Assembly: GCF_023078375.1 (NCBI RefSeq)
Contig: NZ_CP095555.1
Span: forward strand, 186,001 to 250,000
Reading direction: 5' to 3'
DNA length: 64,000 nt
Source: Roseomonas gilardii subsp. gilardii
GTDB taxonomy: Bacteria; Pseudomonadota; Alphaproteobacteria; Acetobacterales; Acetobacteraceae
In this document: positions 26,589 through 36,408 of the stretch, one piece after another
How the letters are laid out: each line of letters starts with the position of its first letter
Numbering within the stretch: position 1 is the first letter of the stretch
Translations under genes and position numbers: made by a program
Notes under the pieces: model-generated
Told to the model about the DNA's origin: nothing
The model's database searches: none
What the model saw: only the letters and a program-made list of their open reading frames with translations

Positions 26589-28557
26589 TCGTCGGAACCG
26601 CCGGCCATATCGACCACGGCAAGACCGCCCTCGTGCGCGCCCTGACCGGGGTGGAAACCGATCGCCTCAAGGAGGAAAAGGCCCGCGGCATCACCATCGA
26701 GCTCGGCTTCGCCTATCTGGCGGAAGCCGGGCGCAGCATCGGCTTCGTCGATGTCCCGGGCCATGAGCGCTTCGTCCACACCATGCTGGCCGGGGCAAGC
26801 GGGATCGACTTCGCCCTGCTGGTGGTGGCCGCCGATGACGGGCCGATGCCCCAGACGCTGGAGCATCTGGCCATCCTGGACCTGCTGGGCCTGCGGCGCG
26901 GTGTGGTCGTGCTCAGCAAGGCGGATCTGGTGGACCCGGCGCGGCGGGAGGCCGTGACGGCGGAAATCCGCGCCGCCCTGGCCCCGACCGGCCTGTCGGA
27001 GGCTGGGATCCTGCCCGTTTCCACGGTAACGGGCGAAGGGCTGGACCGGCTCCGGGACCGGCTCTGGCAGGCGGCGGCGGAAACGGCCTCGCGCGGAGAG
27101 GATGGCGCCTTCCGCTTGGCGGTGGACCGCAGCTTCGTCCTGCCGGGAACCGGGACGGTGGTCACGGGAACGATCCTCTCGGGCGCCGTGGCCGTGGGCG
27201 ACACAGTGCTGGTCAGCCCCGCCGGCCTGCCCGCCCGGATACGTTCCATCCATGCCCAGAACCAGCCCGCCGGGCGGGGCGTGGCGGGGCAGCGCTGTGC
27301 CCTGAACCTGACCGGGGAGGGGATCTCCCGGGATGCCGTCTCGCGCGGCGACATGATCCTCGACCCGGCCCTGCATGCGCCGGCCGGCCGCATCGATGCC
27401 CTGCTGCGGCTTCTGGACAGCGAGCCCCGGCCGATCGGCAACCTCCTCCCGGCCCGGCTGCATCATGCCAGCGCGGAAGTGGGCGTTCGCCTCATCCCCC
27501 TGGAAGCCGCCATCCCGCCCGGCGGCCAGGGGAGGGTCCAGCTCGTCCTGGAACGGCCCATCGCCGCCGCGGTGGGCGACCGCTTCATCCTGCGCGATGC
27601 CTCGGCACAGCGCACGATCGGAGGCGGACAATTCCTCGACCTGCGCCCCCCGCGCGCAAGAGGCGGACGCCCGAACGTCTGGAACAGCTCGACGCCGCCG
27701 CACAGCCGGAACCCGCCGAAGCGCTCCGACGAATGCTCGCCCTGCCGCCGTTTCATGTGGAACTTTCCGAATTCGTAAGGGATCGCGCCCTTTCCGCCGC
27801 CCAAGGAAAGGCGCTGGCGGGCCTGCCCGGACTGGCCGGTATCGAGGCCGGCGACCGGCATGTCCTGATGACCCGGGACCGCCTGCAGGCGTTCCGGGAG
27901 GCGATCCTGGCGGAACTGGCGCGTTTCCATGAGGAGAACCCCGATCTTCAGGGAACGGGCCGCGAAAGGGTGCGGATGCTCCTGCAACCCCGCCTGCCGG
28001 TGCCGGTCTTCCGGGCCATCCTGGAGGGGGAGGCCAAAGCCGGAAGGCTGGTGCTGGAGGGTGCCTTCCTCCGCCTCCCCGGGCACGAGGTGCGCCTGGG
28101 GCCGGAGGACGAGGAGCTTTACGCCCGCATCGTTCCCCTGATCGGTGGCGCCACCCGCTTCCGCCCACCAAGGGTGCGGGATCTCGTGCCGTTGGTCGGG
28201 ACGGAGGAAGCCGGGATCCGGCGCCTGCTGAAGCTCTGCGCGCGCCTCGGCCGGGTGGACCAGATCGCCCATGACCACTTCTTCCTTCGCGCCACGACCG
28301 CCGAGATGGTCGAGATCGCACAGAATGTCGCCACCTGTTCCGCCGACGGCACCATCACCGCCGCGGCCTTTCGCGACCGGATGGACAATGGCCGGAAGGT
28401 CGCCATCCAGATCCTGGACTTCCTGGACCGCCACGGCGTGACCCTCCGCAGAGGCGATCTGCGCCGCATCAACCCGCACAGGAACGATCTGTTCCGGACC
28501 TACGACACGGACGGGCCCGCACCCCAGGCGACCGGCCCGGCCCAGAACCATGGATGA
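26585..28557 (+). pseudogene. selB: Selenocysteine-specific elongation factor SelB (frameshifted as sequenced)
   Basis: EF-Tu-like GTPase that carries Sec-tRNA(Sec) to the ribosome and binds SECIS RNA; 657 residues if repaired. G motifs: [34 protein letters not shown] and LSKADL. Domains 2-3 have [18 protein letters not shown]. The C-terminal winged-helix domains end with AAFRDRMDNGRKVAIQILDFLDRHGVTLRRGDLRRIN, the mRNA-binding part. The frame breaks at a run of six C at 27646-27651; a seventh C restores RPPARKRRTPERLEQL. The ATG at 26585 overlaps the previous stop. Sequencing error is likely. Confidence 0.9.
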
Positions 28558-28939
28558 CGACCTGGCCATGACGCCCCCCGCCGAGACGGATTTCGACGAC
28601 TGGCTGATCGCCACCTATGGCGAGGTCGGCTCCTTCACCATGCTCTTCGTACTGCTACGGATCGCCGAAAGCACCGTGGAGCCCCTCCGCTCGGCCTATC
28701 TCCATGTCGTGGGCGACGAGACGCGCTGGCCGGACATGACGTCGCTCTTCGCCGGGGCCCGTGTGCCTTGGGACGCCGCCGTCTTCTTCCGGGCCGGGCG
28801 GGAAGGGCTCGTCGAGGATCGCGAAGCCAAGGCCCGCCTCGCTGCCCTGGCCCGTAGCCTCCACGAGGATCGCGGCCTGATCCGTGAGGGCGAGTTCTTC
28901 AATGCAGCGGGCATGCGGCTGCGGCTGGACCCGGCCTGA
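28550..28939 (+). CDS. Small protein of unknown function at the end of the sel operon
   Basis: 129 residues, starting MDDDLAMTPPAETDFDDWLIATYGEVGSFTMLF and overlapping the selB stop by eight bases. It appears soluble and acidic at the N terminus, mixed helix and strand, without cysteine clusters or signal peptide. I do not recognise the family. The coupling to selB suggests that it works with selenoprotein synthesis or formate dehydrogenase assembly (inference). Confidence 0.65.
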   Translation: MDDDLAMTPPAETDFDDWLIATYGEVGSFTMLFVLLRIAESTVEPLRSAYLHVVGDETRWPDMTSLFAGARVPWDAAVFFRAGREGLVEDREAKARLAALARSLHEDRGLIREGEFFNAAGMRLRLDPA

Positions 28940-29241
28940 CCCGGACGCGGAGCCACGCGCCATGGTCCACACACGAAGCAAACACATCCCGCCGCCAGAA
29001 CAGATGGAAGCATGGCCACCGCGCACGCCCCTTGCGCTTCGGGCCACGCGCGAGTATAGGAACAAAATCAGCAAACTTCCACGCGGCCTTCTGCGCTGTC
29101 CCTATCCTCTGGAGCAGGAATCCAGCGGAACTCGTTTGCCCGCCGGACTGAGGCCCCGCCCCATACGGGCGCATAAAGGTCTAAAATCCTAAAATCCTAA
29201 AGCCTTAAAACAGCCTTCCCGCTGAAAGGTCCCAAAGCCGC
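28940..29241. other. Intergenic region after the sel operon
   Basis: No gene seen. It contains an AT-rich stretch with three tandem CCTAAA-type units at about 29180-29205, unlike the GC-rich surroundings, and lies between convergent transcription units. No T-tailed hairpin was found. Confidence 0.4.
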
Positions 29242-29586
29242 TCAGCAGTTCGGCGCGGCCTTCTTCGGCGCGCTGATCGGATCGAGGCCCCGCGCCGTCG
29301 CCGGCTGCCAGGTGCGCGACTGCGGCGTCTTCCCGCTGGACTGGGTGCCGATGAAGGAACCACCGGTCCCACCGCTCCAGCCCGTATTGCCCGCATTGCC
29401 GGGGGCGGTGCTGTCGGACCTGCCCGTTGCCGCCTGCGTCGCAGGCTGGGACTCCACCGCGGCCCGACAGCCCTGGCCACTGTCCAGGCTCTGCTTCGAG
29501 GGGGGCGTGCCGGCCTGCTGGGCCATGGCCGCCGTGCCGAGGCCGAGGATCAGGCTCCCGGCGATCCAGAACGCTCCTGCACGCAT
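29242..29586 (-). CDS. Small exported protein of unknown function
   Basis: 114 residues. It starts MRAGAFWIAGSLILGLGTAAMAQQ, a clear Sec signal peptide with AMA-QQ cleavage, followed by a Gly/Ser/Thr-rich mature part (GNAGNTGWSGGTGGSFIGT, ARGLDPISAPKKAAPNC). The ATG at 29586 lies six bases after GGGAGG. Two cysteines in the mature part could pair. Small proteins of this composition are common in Rhizobiales and Acetobacteraceae; no function is known to me. Confidence 0.65.
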   Translation of the reverse strand: MRAGAFWIAGSLILGLGTAAMAQQAGTPPSKQSLDSGQGCRAAVESQPATQAATGRSDSTAPGNAGNTGWSGGTGGSFIGTQSSGKTPQSRTWQPATARGLDPISAPKKAAPNC

Positions 29587-29763
29587 CGTCATCCTCCCAT
29601 TGCTGGCGGGATCGGCCATGCACCCCGGTTGGCGCATGATCCACCTGGCGTCATCCGCGCGATGCCGCCGGCGATCCCGCACCCGGCCGCCACCGAAAGG
29701 GAAAGCGTATGGCGAACCGCCGGGTTTGCCCGGCCCCGCACGAAAGAAAGACCACGGCTCCCG

Positions 29764-30810
29764 TCAGGCGATCACCACCCGCGCCTCGCCCGCCACGGTA
29801 CGGCCGACGAGACGGGCGGCGGGATAGCCCGCCTGCTGGATGCCGGACAGGATGCGCGCCGCCTCCGCCTCCGCGCAGGCGACGAGCAGGCCGCCGGAGG
29901 TCTGCGGGTCGGCCAGCAGCCGGCGCCGCCAGGCCGGCAGTTCCGCCGGCAGCGTGATCCTGTCGCCATAACTCGCCCAGTTGCGGTCGGACGCGCCGGT
30001 GATGAAGCCGCGCTCGGCCAGCGCGGCGGCGTGGGACAGCCAGGGAAGATCGTCGAGCCGCAGGGTCAGGCTCAGGCCGGAACCCTGCGCCATCTCCAGC
30101 GCATGCCCCAGGATGCCGAAGCCGGTGACATCGGTGATGCCATGCACGGCAGGATCCTTCGCCAGCTCCGCGCCGATCCGGTTCAGCAGGGTGGTGGAGG
30201 CCAGCATCTCGGCATAGGCACCCTCCGGCAGGGCACCTTTCTTGATGGCGGCGGAATAGATGCCGACGCCCAGCCCCTTGGTCAGGATCAGCGCATCGCC
30301 CGGCCGGGCCCCGGCATTGCGTCGCACCTGGTCGGGATGGCAGAGGCCGATCACCGCCAGCCCGTAGATCGGCTCCGGTGAGTCGATGGAATGGCCGCCG
30401 GCCACCGGGATCCCGGCCGCGGCGCAGACCGAGGCGCCGCCCGCCAGGATGCGCCGGATCACCGCCGGCTCCAGCTTGTTGATCGGCATCCCCAGGATGG
30501 CCAGGGCCATGATCGGCTGGCCGCCCATCGCATAGATGTCCGACAAGGCATTGGTGGCGGCGATCCGCCCGAAATCATCCGGATCGTCCACCATCGGCAT
30601 GAAGAAGTCGGTGGTGGCGATCACCGCCAGATCCTCGTTCACCTGCCAGACGGCGGCATCGTCCGAGGTCTCGGTCCCGACCAGCAATTGCCGGAAGGGA
30701 CCGGCCGCGGGCTGTTCGGCCAGGAGTTCCCGCAGCACCGCCGGCGCCAGCTTGCAGCCGCAGCCGCCACCATGGGCCAGCTCGGTCAGGCGGATCACGG
30801 GATCGGACAT
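29764..30810 (-). CDS. selD: Selenide, water dikinase (selenophosphate synthase) SelD
   Basis: 348 residues. It makes selenophosphate from selenide and ATP, the selenium donor for SelA. Features: [11 protein letters not shown] with the catalytic Cys and Lys (Cys17/Lys20 in E. coli), [40 protein letters not shown] (the ATP/metal loop) and [16 protein letters not shown]. The ATG at 30810 follows GGAGGCTTCC. It is convergent to the selA-selB operon, so expressed separately. The Cys (not Sec) active site means that selD itself does not need selenium. Confidence 0.95.
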   Translation of the reverse strand: MSDPVIRLTELAHGGGCGCKLAPAVLRELLAEQPAAGPFRQLLVGTETSDDAAVWQVNEDLAVIATTDFFMPMVDDPDDFGRIAATNALSDIYAMGGQPIMALAILGMPINKLEPAVIRRILAGGASVCAAAGIPVAGGHSIDSPEPIYGLAVIGLCHPDQVRRNAGARPGDALILTKGLGVGIYSAAIKKGALPEGAYAEMLASTTLLNRIGAELAKDPAVHGITDVTGFGILGHALEMAQGSGLSLTLRLDDLPWLSHAAALAERGFITGASDRNWASYGDRITLPAELPAWRRRLLADPQTSGGLLVACAEAEAARILSGIQQAGYPAARLVGRTVAGEARVVIA

Positions 30811-31030
30811 GGAAGCCTCCACAGTGCGGTCCATCGGCATCCGGGAAGCCTACATCCGATCATCGTGTCCGGAGAAGGGTAGGCCGGGCGACATCCCCCG
30901 CCCGTGCCCCTACCGCCGATGCCGCTCCTGGCGGAGCCTCGCACCGTGAGGATGCGAACGCCCAAGGCAGGGCCCCCGGGCATACCCCCCCCGGGGCATA
31001 CCAAGGGGGCCGCCTGGCCGGCATCCGGCT

Positions 31031-33007
31031 TTACAGGGACAACTCGCCGGACACGGTATCCCGGCTCCCCCGTGCCGCCGGCGGTTCCAGCAGGAAGCCA
31101 TCGAAGAAGCGCGCGATCCCGGCATGGTCGTCCAGGGGCAGGACATGCGCCACATGCTGGTCCGGCCTGACGATCACCACGCATCCGCCGTCCCGGTCGA
31201 TGCCGCGCAGATCGAAGATGTCCCGGCCGCTCCCCGTGGCCGGGCAGAACACCTTCTCGTAGTCCACGAGGCCGTGGCGGCCCTTTGCCGGGCGCAGCAG
31301 GGCAGGCATCCCGCCATAGGCGAGATCGCGATGCGGCTGCTGGACGATCGCCCGCAGGTCGATCACCGCGTCGATATCCTCCCCCGCCGGGGTGTAGCGC
31401 CGGATCGGAGAGGCATCGTCCCGCTCCAGGAAATGGCAGAGCCGGCCGAGGCGGGAGGAAGGATCGGTCGGGTCCTCTGCCGCCGCGAAGGCGAAGAGGC
31501 GCCAGCGGCCATCCGCCTGCACCGCGTGACCGAGATGCATCGGCTTCGCATCCGCCAGCCGGATCACTGGCGCGGAATGGAAGCGCATGCCGATGACGAG
31601 GCCTTCCGCGAGATGCTGATGCACGCCCGCCCCGGTGATCGCCGAGGGCTCGTAGCGCATCGCCGTGCCGGCCGTGAAACGGCCCTGCTGCATGAAGTAT
31701 TTCTGGAACTCCGCCGGATCGACACCCTTGCTGTCCGGATCATGGGGGTCCTTGGGCGGCAGGGAGAGCATCCGGGCCAGCTTGCGGTCGAAGGCGATCA
31801 GCTCCTCCGCCACGGCATGGCGCTCCGCCGAATAGGTGGCGAGGAGGAAGGGATCGACCTGTCCCCGCAGCACCGCGGCCAGCTTCCAGCCGAGGTTGAA
31901 GGCATCCTGCATGGAGACGTTCATGCCCTGTCCCGCCTTGGGGCTGTGCGTGTGGCAGGCATCGCCGGCGATGAAGACACGCGGCAGGCGCGTGCCCCTT
32001 TCCGCCTCCGGGACATCGTCGAAGCGGTGGCACATCCGCTGGCCGATCTCATACACCGACCACCAGGCCACCTCCTTCACCTCCAGCCGGTGGGGGGAAA
32101 GAATGCGCTGGGCGGCGGCGATCAGGTGATCGACGGTGATGTTGCGGTTGGCGACACGCTCGTTCTCGGCGAGCTTGTCCATTTCGATATAGAGCCGCAC
32201 GAGATAGCCGCCCTCGCGCGGGATGATCACCATGTTCCCCGCCGCCGAATGGAGCACGCATTTCAGGCGGATGTCGGGAAAGTCGGTGACCGCGAGCACA
32301 TCCATCACGCCCCAGGCATGGTTGGCGGAGGCGCCTTCCAGGTTCAGGCCGATCTCCCGCCGCACCGCGCTGCGGGCGCCGTCGCAACCGACCGCGTAAC
32401 GGGCCCGGATGGTCTCCACCTCTCCCTCATGCCCGGGGTCGAGGCGCTCAAAGCGGGCCGTCACGGGATGGGAAACATCCGGTTCCGCCGCGACCTCCAG
32501 CGAGACCAGCCGACGATGATAGTCCGGCACGATGGGGGAGGCACCGCGCCGCATCGTGTCCAGGTAGAAGTCATGCACCCGGGCTTGGTTGAGGATGACA
32601 TGCGGGAACTCCGAGAGTCCTTCCTCCGTGTCCAGGATGCGGCCGCTGCGCTGGATGGCGCCATCCCGGCTGCTGTCCGGCTTCCAGAACACCAACTCGT
32701 TCACCCAGTAAGCCTCGCGCAGCACACGCTCCACGAAGCCGAAGGCGTTGAACATCTCCATGGTACGACAGGCGATGCCGTCCGCCTGGCCGAGCATCAG
32801 CGGTCCGGCCTTCTGCTCCACGATACGCGTCGAGATCCCGGGAAAGGCGGCGAGTTGCGCCGCCAGGGTCAGGCCCGCCGGTCCGCAGCCGACGATCAGG
32901 ACATCGGTGGTCCGGGGCAGGGCCGCGGGCACAGCGCCTGGAGGGGGAGGGGCGATCCTGGCCGCCTCCGGATCGCCTGCACGGAAACCGTTGAGATGGA
33001 ACTGCAT
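31031..33007 (-). CDS. mobA: FAD-dependent aromatic hydroxylase, 3-hydroxybenzoate 4-monooxygenase-like (MobA family)
   Basis: 658 residues, the size of MobA and phenol 2-monooxygenases. FAD/NADPH motifs: DVLIVGCGPAGLTLAAQL, CDGARSAVRREIG and RVFIAGDACHTHSPKAGQGMNVSMQDAFNLGWKLAAVL. A C-terminal thioredoxin-like domain is also present. MobA hydroxylates 3-hydroxybenzoate to protocatechuate, the LigAB substrate. The ATG at 33007 has GGGAGGAGTGAGC in front. A MarR gene lies directly upstream on the same strand, as mobR does in Comamonas. Phenol or another hydroxybenzoate is possible as substrate. Confidence 0.82.
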   Translation of the reverse strand: MQFHLNGFRAGDPEAARIAPPPPGAVPAALPRTTDVLIVGCGPAGLTLAAQLAAFPGISTRIVEQKAGPLMLGQADGIACRTMEMFNAFGFVERVLREAYWVNELVFWKPDSSRDGAIQRSGRILDTEEGLSEFPHVILNQARVHDFYLDTMRRGASPIVPDYHRRLVSLEVAAEPDVSHPVTARFERLDPGHEGEVETIRARYAVGCDGARSAVRREIGLNLEGASANHAWGVMDVLAVTDFPDIRLKCVLHSAAGNMVIIPREGGYLVRLYIEMDKLAENERVANRNITVDHLIAAAQRILSPHRLEVKEVAWWSVYEIGQRMCHRFDDVPEAERGTRLPRVFIAGDACHTHSPKAGQGMNVSMQDAFNLGWKLAAVLRGQVDPFLLATYSAERHAVAEELIAFDRKLARMLSLPPKDPHDPDSKGVDPAEFQKYFMQQGRFTAGTAMRYEPSAITGAGVHQHLAEGLVIGMRFHSAPVIRLADAKPMHLGHAVQADGRWRLFAFAAAEDPTDPSSRLGRLCHFLERDDASPIRRYTPAGEDIDAVIDLRAIVQQPHRDLAYGGMPALLRPAKGRHGLVDYEKVFCPATGSGRDIFDLRGIDRDGGCVVIVRPDQHVAHVLPLDDHAGIARFFDGFLLEPPAARGSRDTVSGELSL

Positions 33008-33123
33008 GCTCACTCCTCCCTGGATTGCCGCCATGGCGGAGGATGGGCGTCGCCGGATGCCGGAAGGCATCGGCGGGACGGTGCATCACTCCCTTCTGTG
33101 CGGCTCTTGCTTAAAGGATGAAC

Positions 33124-33136
33124 ACATAAATTATGT
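33124..33136. promoter_or_regulatory. Candidate MarR operator before mobA
   Basis: ACATAA-A-TTATGT, a perfect palindrome in an AT-rich gap between the marR stop (33143) and the mobA start (33007). Its size and place fit a MarR-family operator over the mobA promoter. Confidence 0.5.
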
Positions 33137-33142
33137 ATGCTG

Positions 33143-33580
33143 TCAATTATCTTCCGCAGCTCGCCCAACGAATTTCCGGAGCAGCGCGATGAACTGGGCC
33201 TGCTCCGCCGTGGAGAGCGGCTGCATCATCTCCGCCTGAGCGGCCAATACGCGCTCTTCCACGGCTTCCAGCAGGGCGCTTCCGGCCTTGGTCAGACTGA
33301 CGGTCTTCACGCGCCTGTCCTGCCGCGACGGCTGGCGTAGGATGAGGCCCTTGGCCTCCAGGCGGTCCAGCACGCCGCCGAGCGTCGCCCGGTCGAAGGC
33401 GATCAGATCCGAAAGCCGCGTCGCGTCGATCCCCGGTTGGGAGGCGATGGCCACCATCGCGGCATATTGCACCGAGGTGATCTCGAAGCCCGCCAACTGG
33501 GCGGTGAAGATGGCGCCCGAGATCTGATGCGCCCGCCGGATCAGGTGGCCAGGCATGTCATACATGGATCTGATGGACAT
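33143..33580 (-). CDS. MarR-family transcriptional regulator, probable mobA repressor
   Basis: 145 residues with the MarR winged helix: TSVQYAAMVAIASQPGIDATRLSDLIAFDRATLGGVLDRLEAKGLILRQPSRQDRRVKTVSLTKAG. It resembles regulators such as MobR, which release DNA on binding 3-hydroxybenzoate. It lies upstream of mobA on the same strand with an operator-like palindrome in the gap. The start MSIRSMYDMPGHLIRRAHQ is the only plausible one. Confidence 0.85.
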   Translation of the reverse strand: MSIRSMYDMPGHLIRRAHQISGAIFTAQLAGFEITSVQYAAMVAIASQPGIDATRLSDLIAFDRATLGGVLDRLEAKGLILRQPSRQDRRVKTVSLTKAGSALLEAVEERVLAAQAEMMQPLSTAEQAQFIALLRKFVGRAAEDN

Positions 33581-33676
33581 CAGGCTTTCCGTGGCGGTTG
33601 GGACAGGCTGAGCCTCTAGATCAGATCGGGATGAGGGGGAACGGCAGGTACGGTCCCGGAAACCACGGTCCGGGGC

Positions 33677-34600
33677 TCAGGACGGCTGCTCGTGAGCCGG
33701 GACCCCGGTGGGGCCGGGCTGTACGAAGCGCGCGGCCCCGACACGGATGCCAGAGAGGATATGCCGGCGGATGAGCGAGACCCGCTGCGTGTCATGCGTA
33801 TCGGGATGCGAGACCAGCCAGTAGCTGCGCAGGAAGCGGATCTCCGGCAGGATGCGCCGCAGCTCCGGAAAGCCGCCCGCGGCATAGTCATGCAGGATGC
33901 CGACGCCATGGCCGGCGCGGACGGCTTCCATCTGCGCCACCACGCTGCCGCATTCGTAACGGGCCCCGATCACGCGGCGCAGGGCGGCGGCGTAGTCCAG
34001 GGCGCGGCTGTAGACGTAATCCTCGACATTCGTGACAAAGAGCCGGCTCGCCAGTTCCGCCGGCCGGAGGATCGCGCCGGTCCGTGCGAGATAGGCTTCC
34101 GAGGCATAGACGCTGAGGGTGTAGTCGGTGAGCTTGGTGACGATCAGCCGCCCCTGCTCCGGACGCTCCAGCGTGATGGCCAGATCCGCTTCGCGGCGCG
34201 AAAGGGAAAAGGTGCGGGGCAGGGGCACGAGCTGGATGACCAGCCCTGGGTGCTGCTCTGCCAGCCCGGCCAGTTGCCCGGCCAGCACATAGTTTCCCAA
34301 CCCATCGGGCGCGCCGATGCGCACGGTGCCGCTGACAGCCCCCTCCAGGCTGCTCAGCCGGGAGCCCAGGCGCAGGAATTCCGATTCCGCCCGTTCCGCC
34401 GTGGCGAGCAGGGCCTCGCCGGCGCTGGTCAGCAGGCAGCCCTGGTTCCGGCGGTCCAGCAGCTTGGCCCCGAGTTCGCGTTCCAGCGCCGTGATCTGGC
34501 GGCCCACGGTGGCGTGGTTCAGCTTCAGCTCCCGGGCGGCCGCGAGGATTTGCCCCGCACGTGCCACGGCCAGGAAGATCCGGATGCGGTCCCAGTTCAT
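33677..34600 (-). CDS. LysR-family transcriptional regulator, divergent from mmsA
   Basis: 307 residues. Helix-turn-helix [51 protein letters not shown] and a type 2 periplasmic-binding effector domain. It is divergent from mmsA across 137 bases that hold an inverted repeat, so it probably controls mmsA and itself. The effector is unknown. Confidence 0.88.
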   Translation of the reverse strand: MNWDRIRIFLAVARAGQILAAARELKLNHATVGRQITALERELGAKLLDRRNQGCLLTSAGEALLATAERAESEFLRLGSRLSSLEGAVSGTVRIGAPDGLGNYVLAGQLAGLAEQHPGLVIQLVPLPRTFSLSRREADLAITLERPEQGRLIVTKLTDYTLSVYASEAYLARTGAILRPAELASRLFVTNVEDYVYSRALDYAAALRRVIGARYECGSVVAQMEAVRAGHGVGILHDYAAGGFPELRRILPEIRFLRSYWLVSHPDTHDTQRVSLIRRHILSGIRVGAARFVQPGPTGVPAHEQPS

Positions 34601-34618
34601 GGGGTGACTTTAAATTCC

Positions 34619-34653
34619 GCACATCGAGGGTGCAATTCTGGCCATTGATGTGC
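34619..34653. promoter_or_regulatory. Inverted repeat in the lysR-mmsA gap
   Basis: GCACATC (34619-34625) and GATGTGC (34647-34653) are exact complements 21 bases apart, with a further GTGC at 34630-34633. Likely a binding region for the divergent LysR protein. Confidence 0.35.
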
Positions 34654-34737
34654 AGTTGGTCGAGCCTTATCGCAGGAAGCGCCGGTGGTGCCACGGAGTT
34701 CCGCCGGGATAAGCCTCGCGCATGGGAGACGAAACGC

Positions 34738-36240
<1,503 letters not shown>

Positions 36241-36252
36241 CCGACCATGGCT

Positions 36253-36274
36253 GGCCCGGGTTTCAACCCGGGCC
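36253..36274 (+). terminator. Hairpin after mmsA
   Basis: GGCCCGGGTT, TC, AACCCGGGCC: a perfect 10-base-arm stem 12 bases after the mmsA stop. It lacks a T run, so termination strength is uncertain. Confidence 0.55.
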
Positions 36275-36408
36275 GGTGCCCCTGTATGTCCGGCAAGGCG
36301 CCCCGAGGGCTCCGATGTCACGGAAGGATCATTGACGACCCGCTTGATTCGGTATGGTGCGCATGATCAGGGTCAGCCTGCCGGCATGCCGGTTTCAGGG
36401 AGATCCGG

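Noticed and set aside
24404-28557. Programmed frameshifting in selA and selB
   Set aside because: No conserved slippery heptamer with a downstream structure was seen, and other unrelated genes show the same kind of break at G or C runs; sequencing error is simpler.
29170-29210. Short AT-rich tandem units as a CRISPR or iteron array
   Set aside because: Only three 6-10-base units, no spacers, no cas genes, and no match to the iteron consensus.
31124-33121. A 665-codon plus-strand frame opposite mobA
   Set aside because: Antisense shadow of a clear flavoprotein gene.
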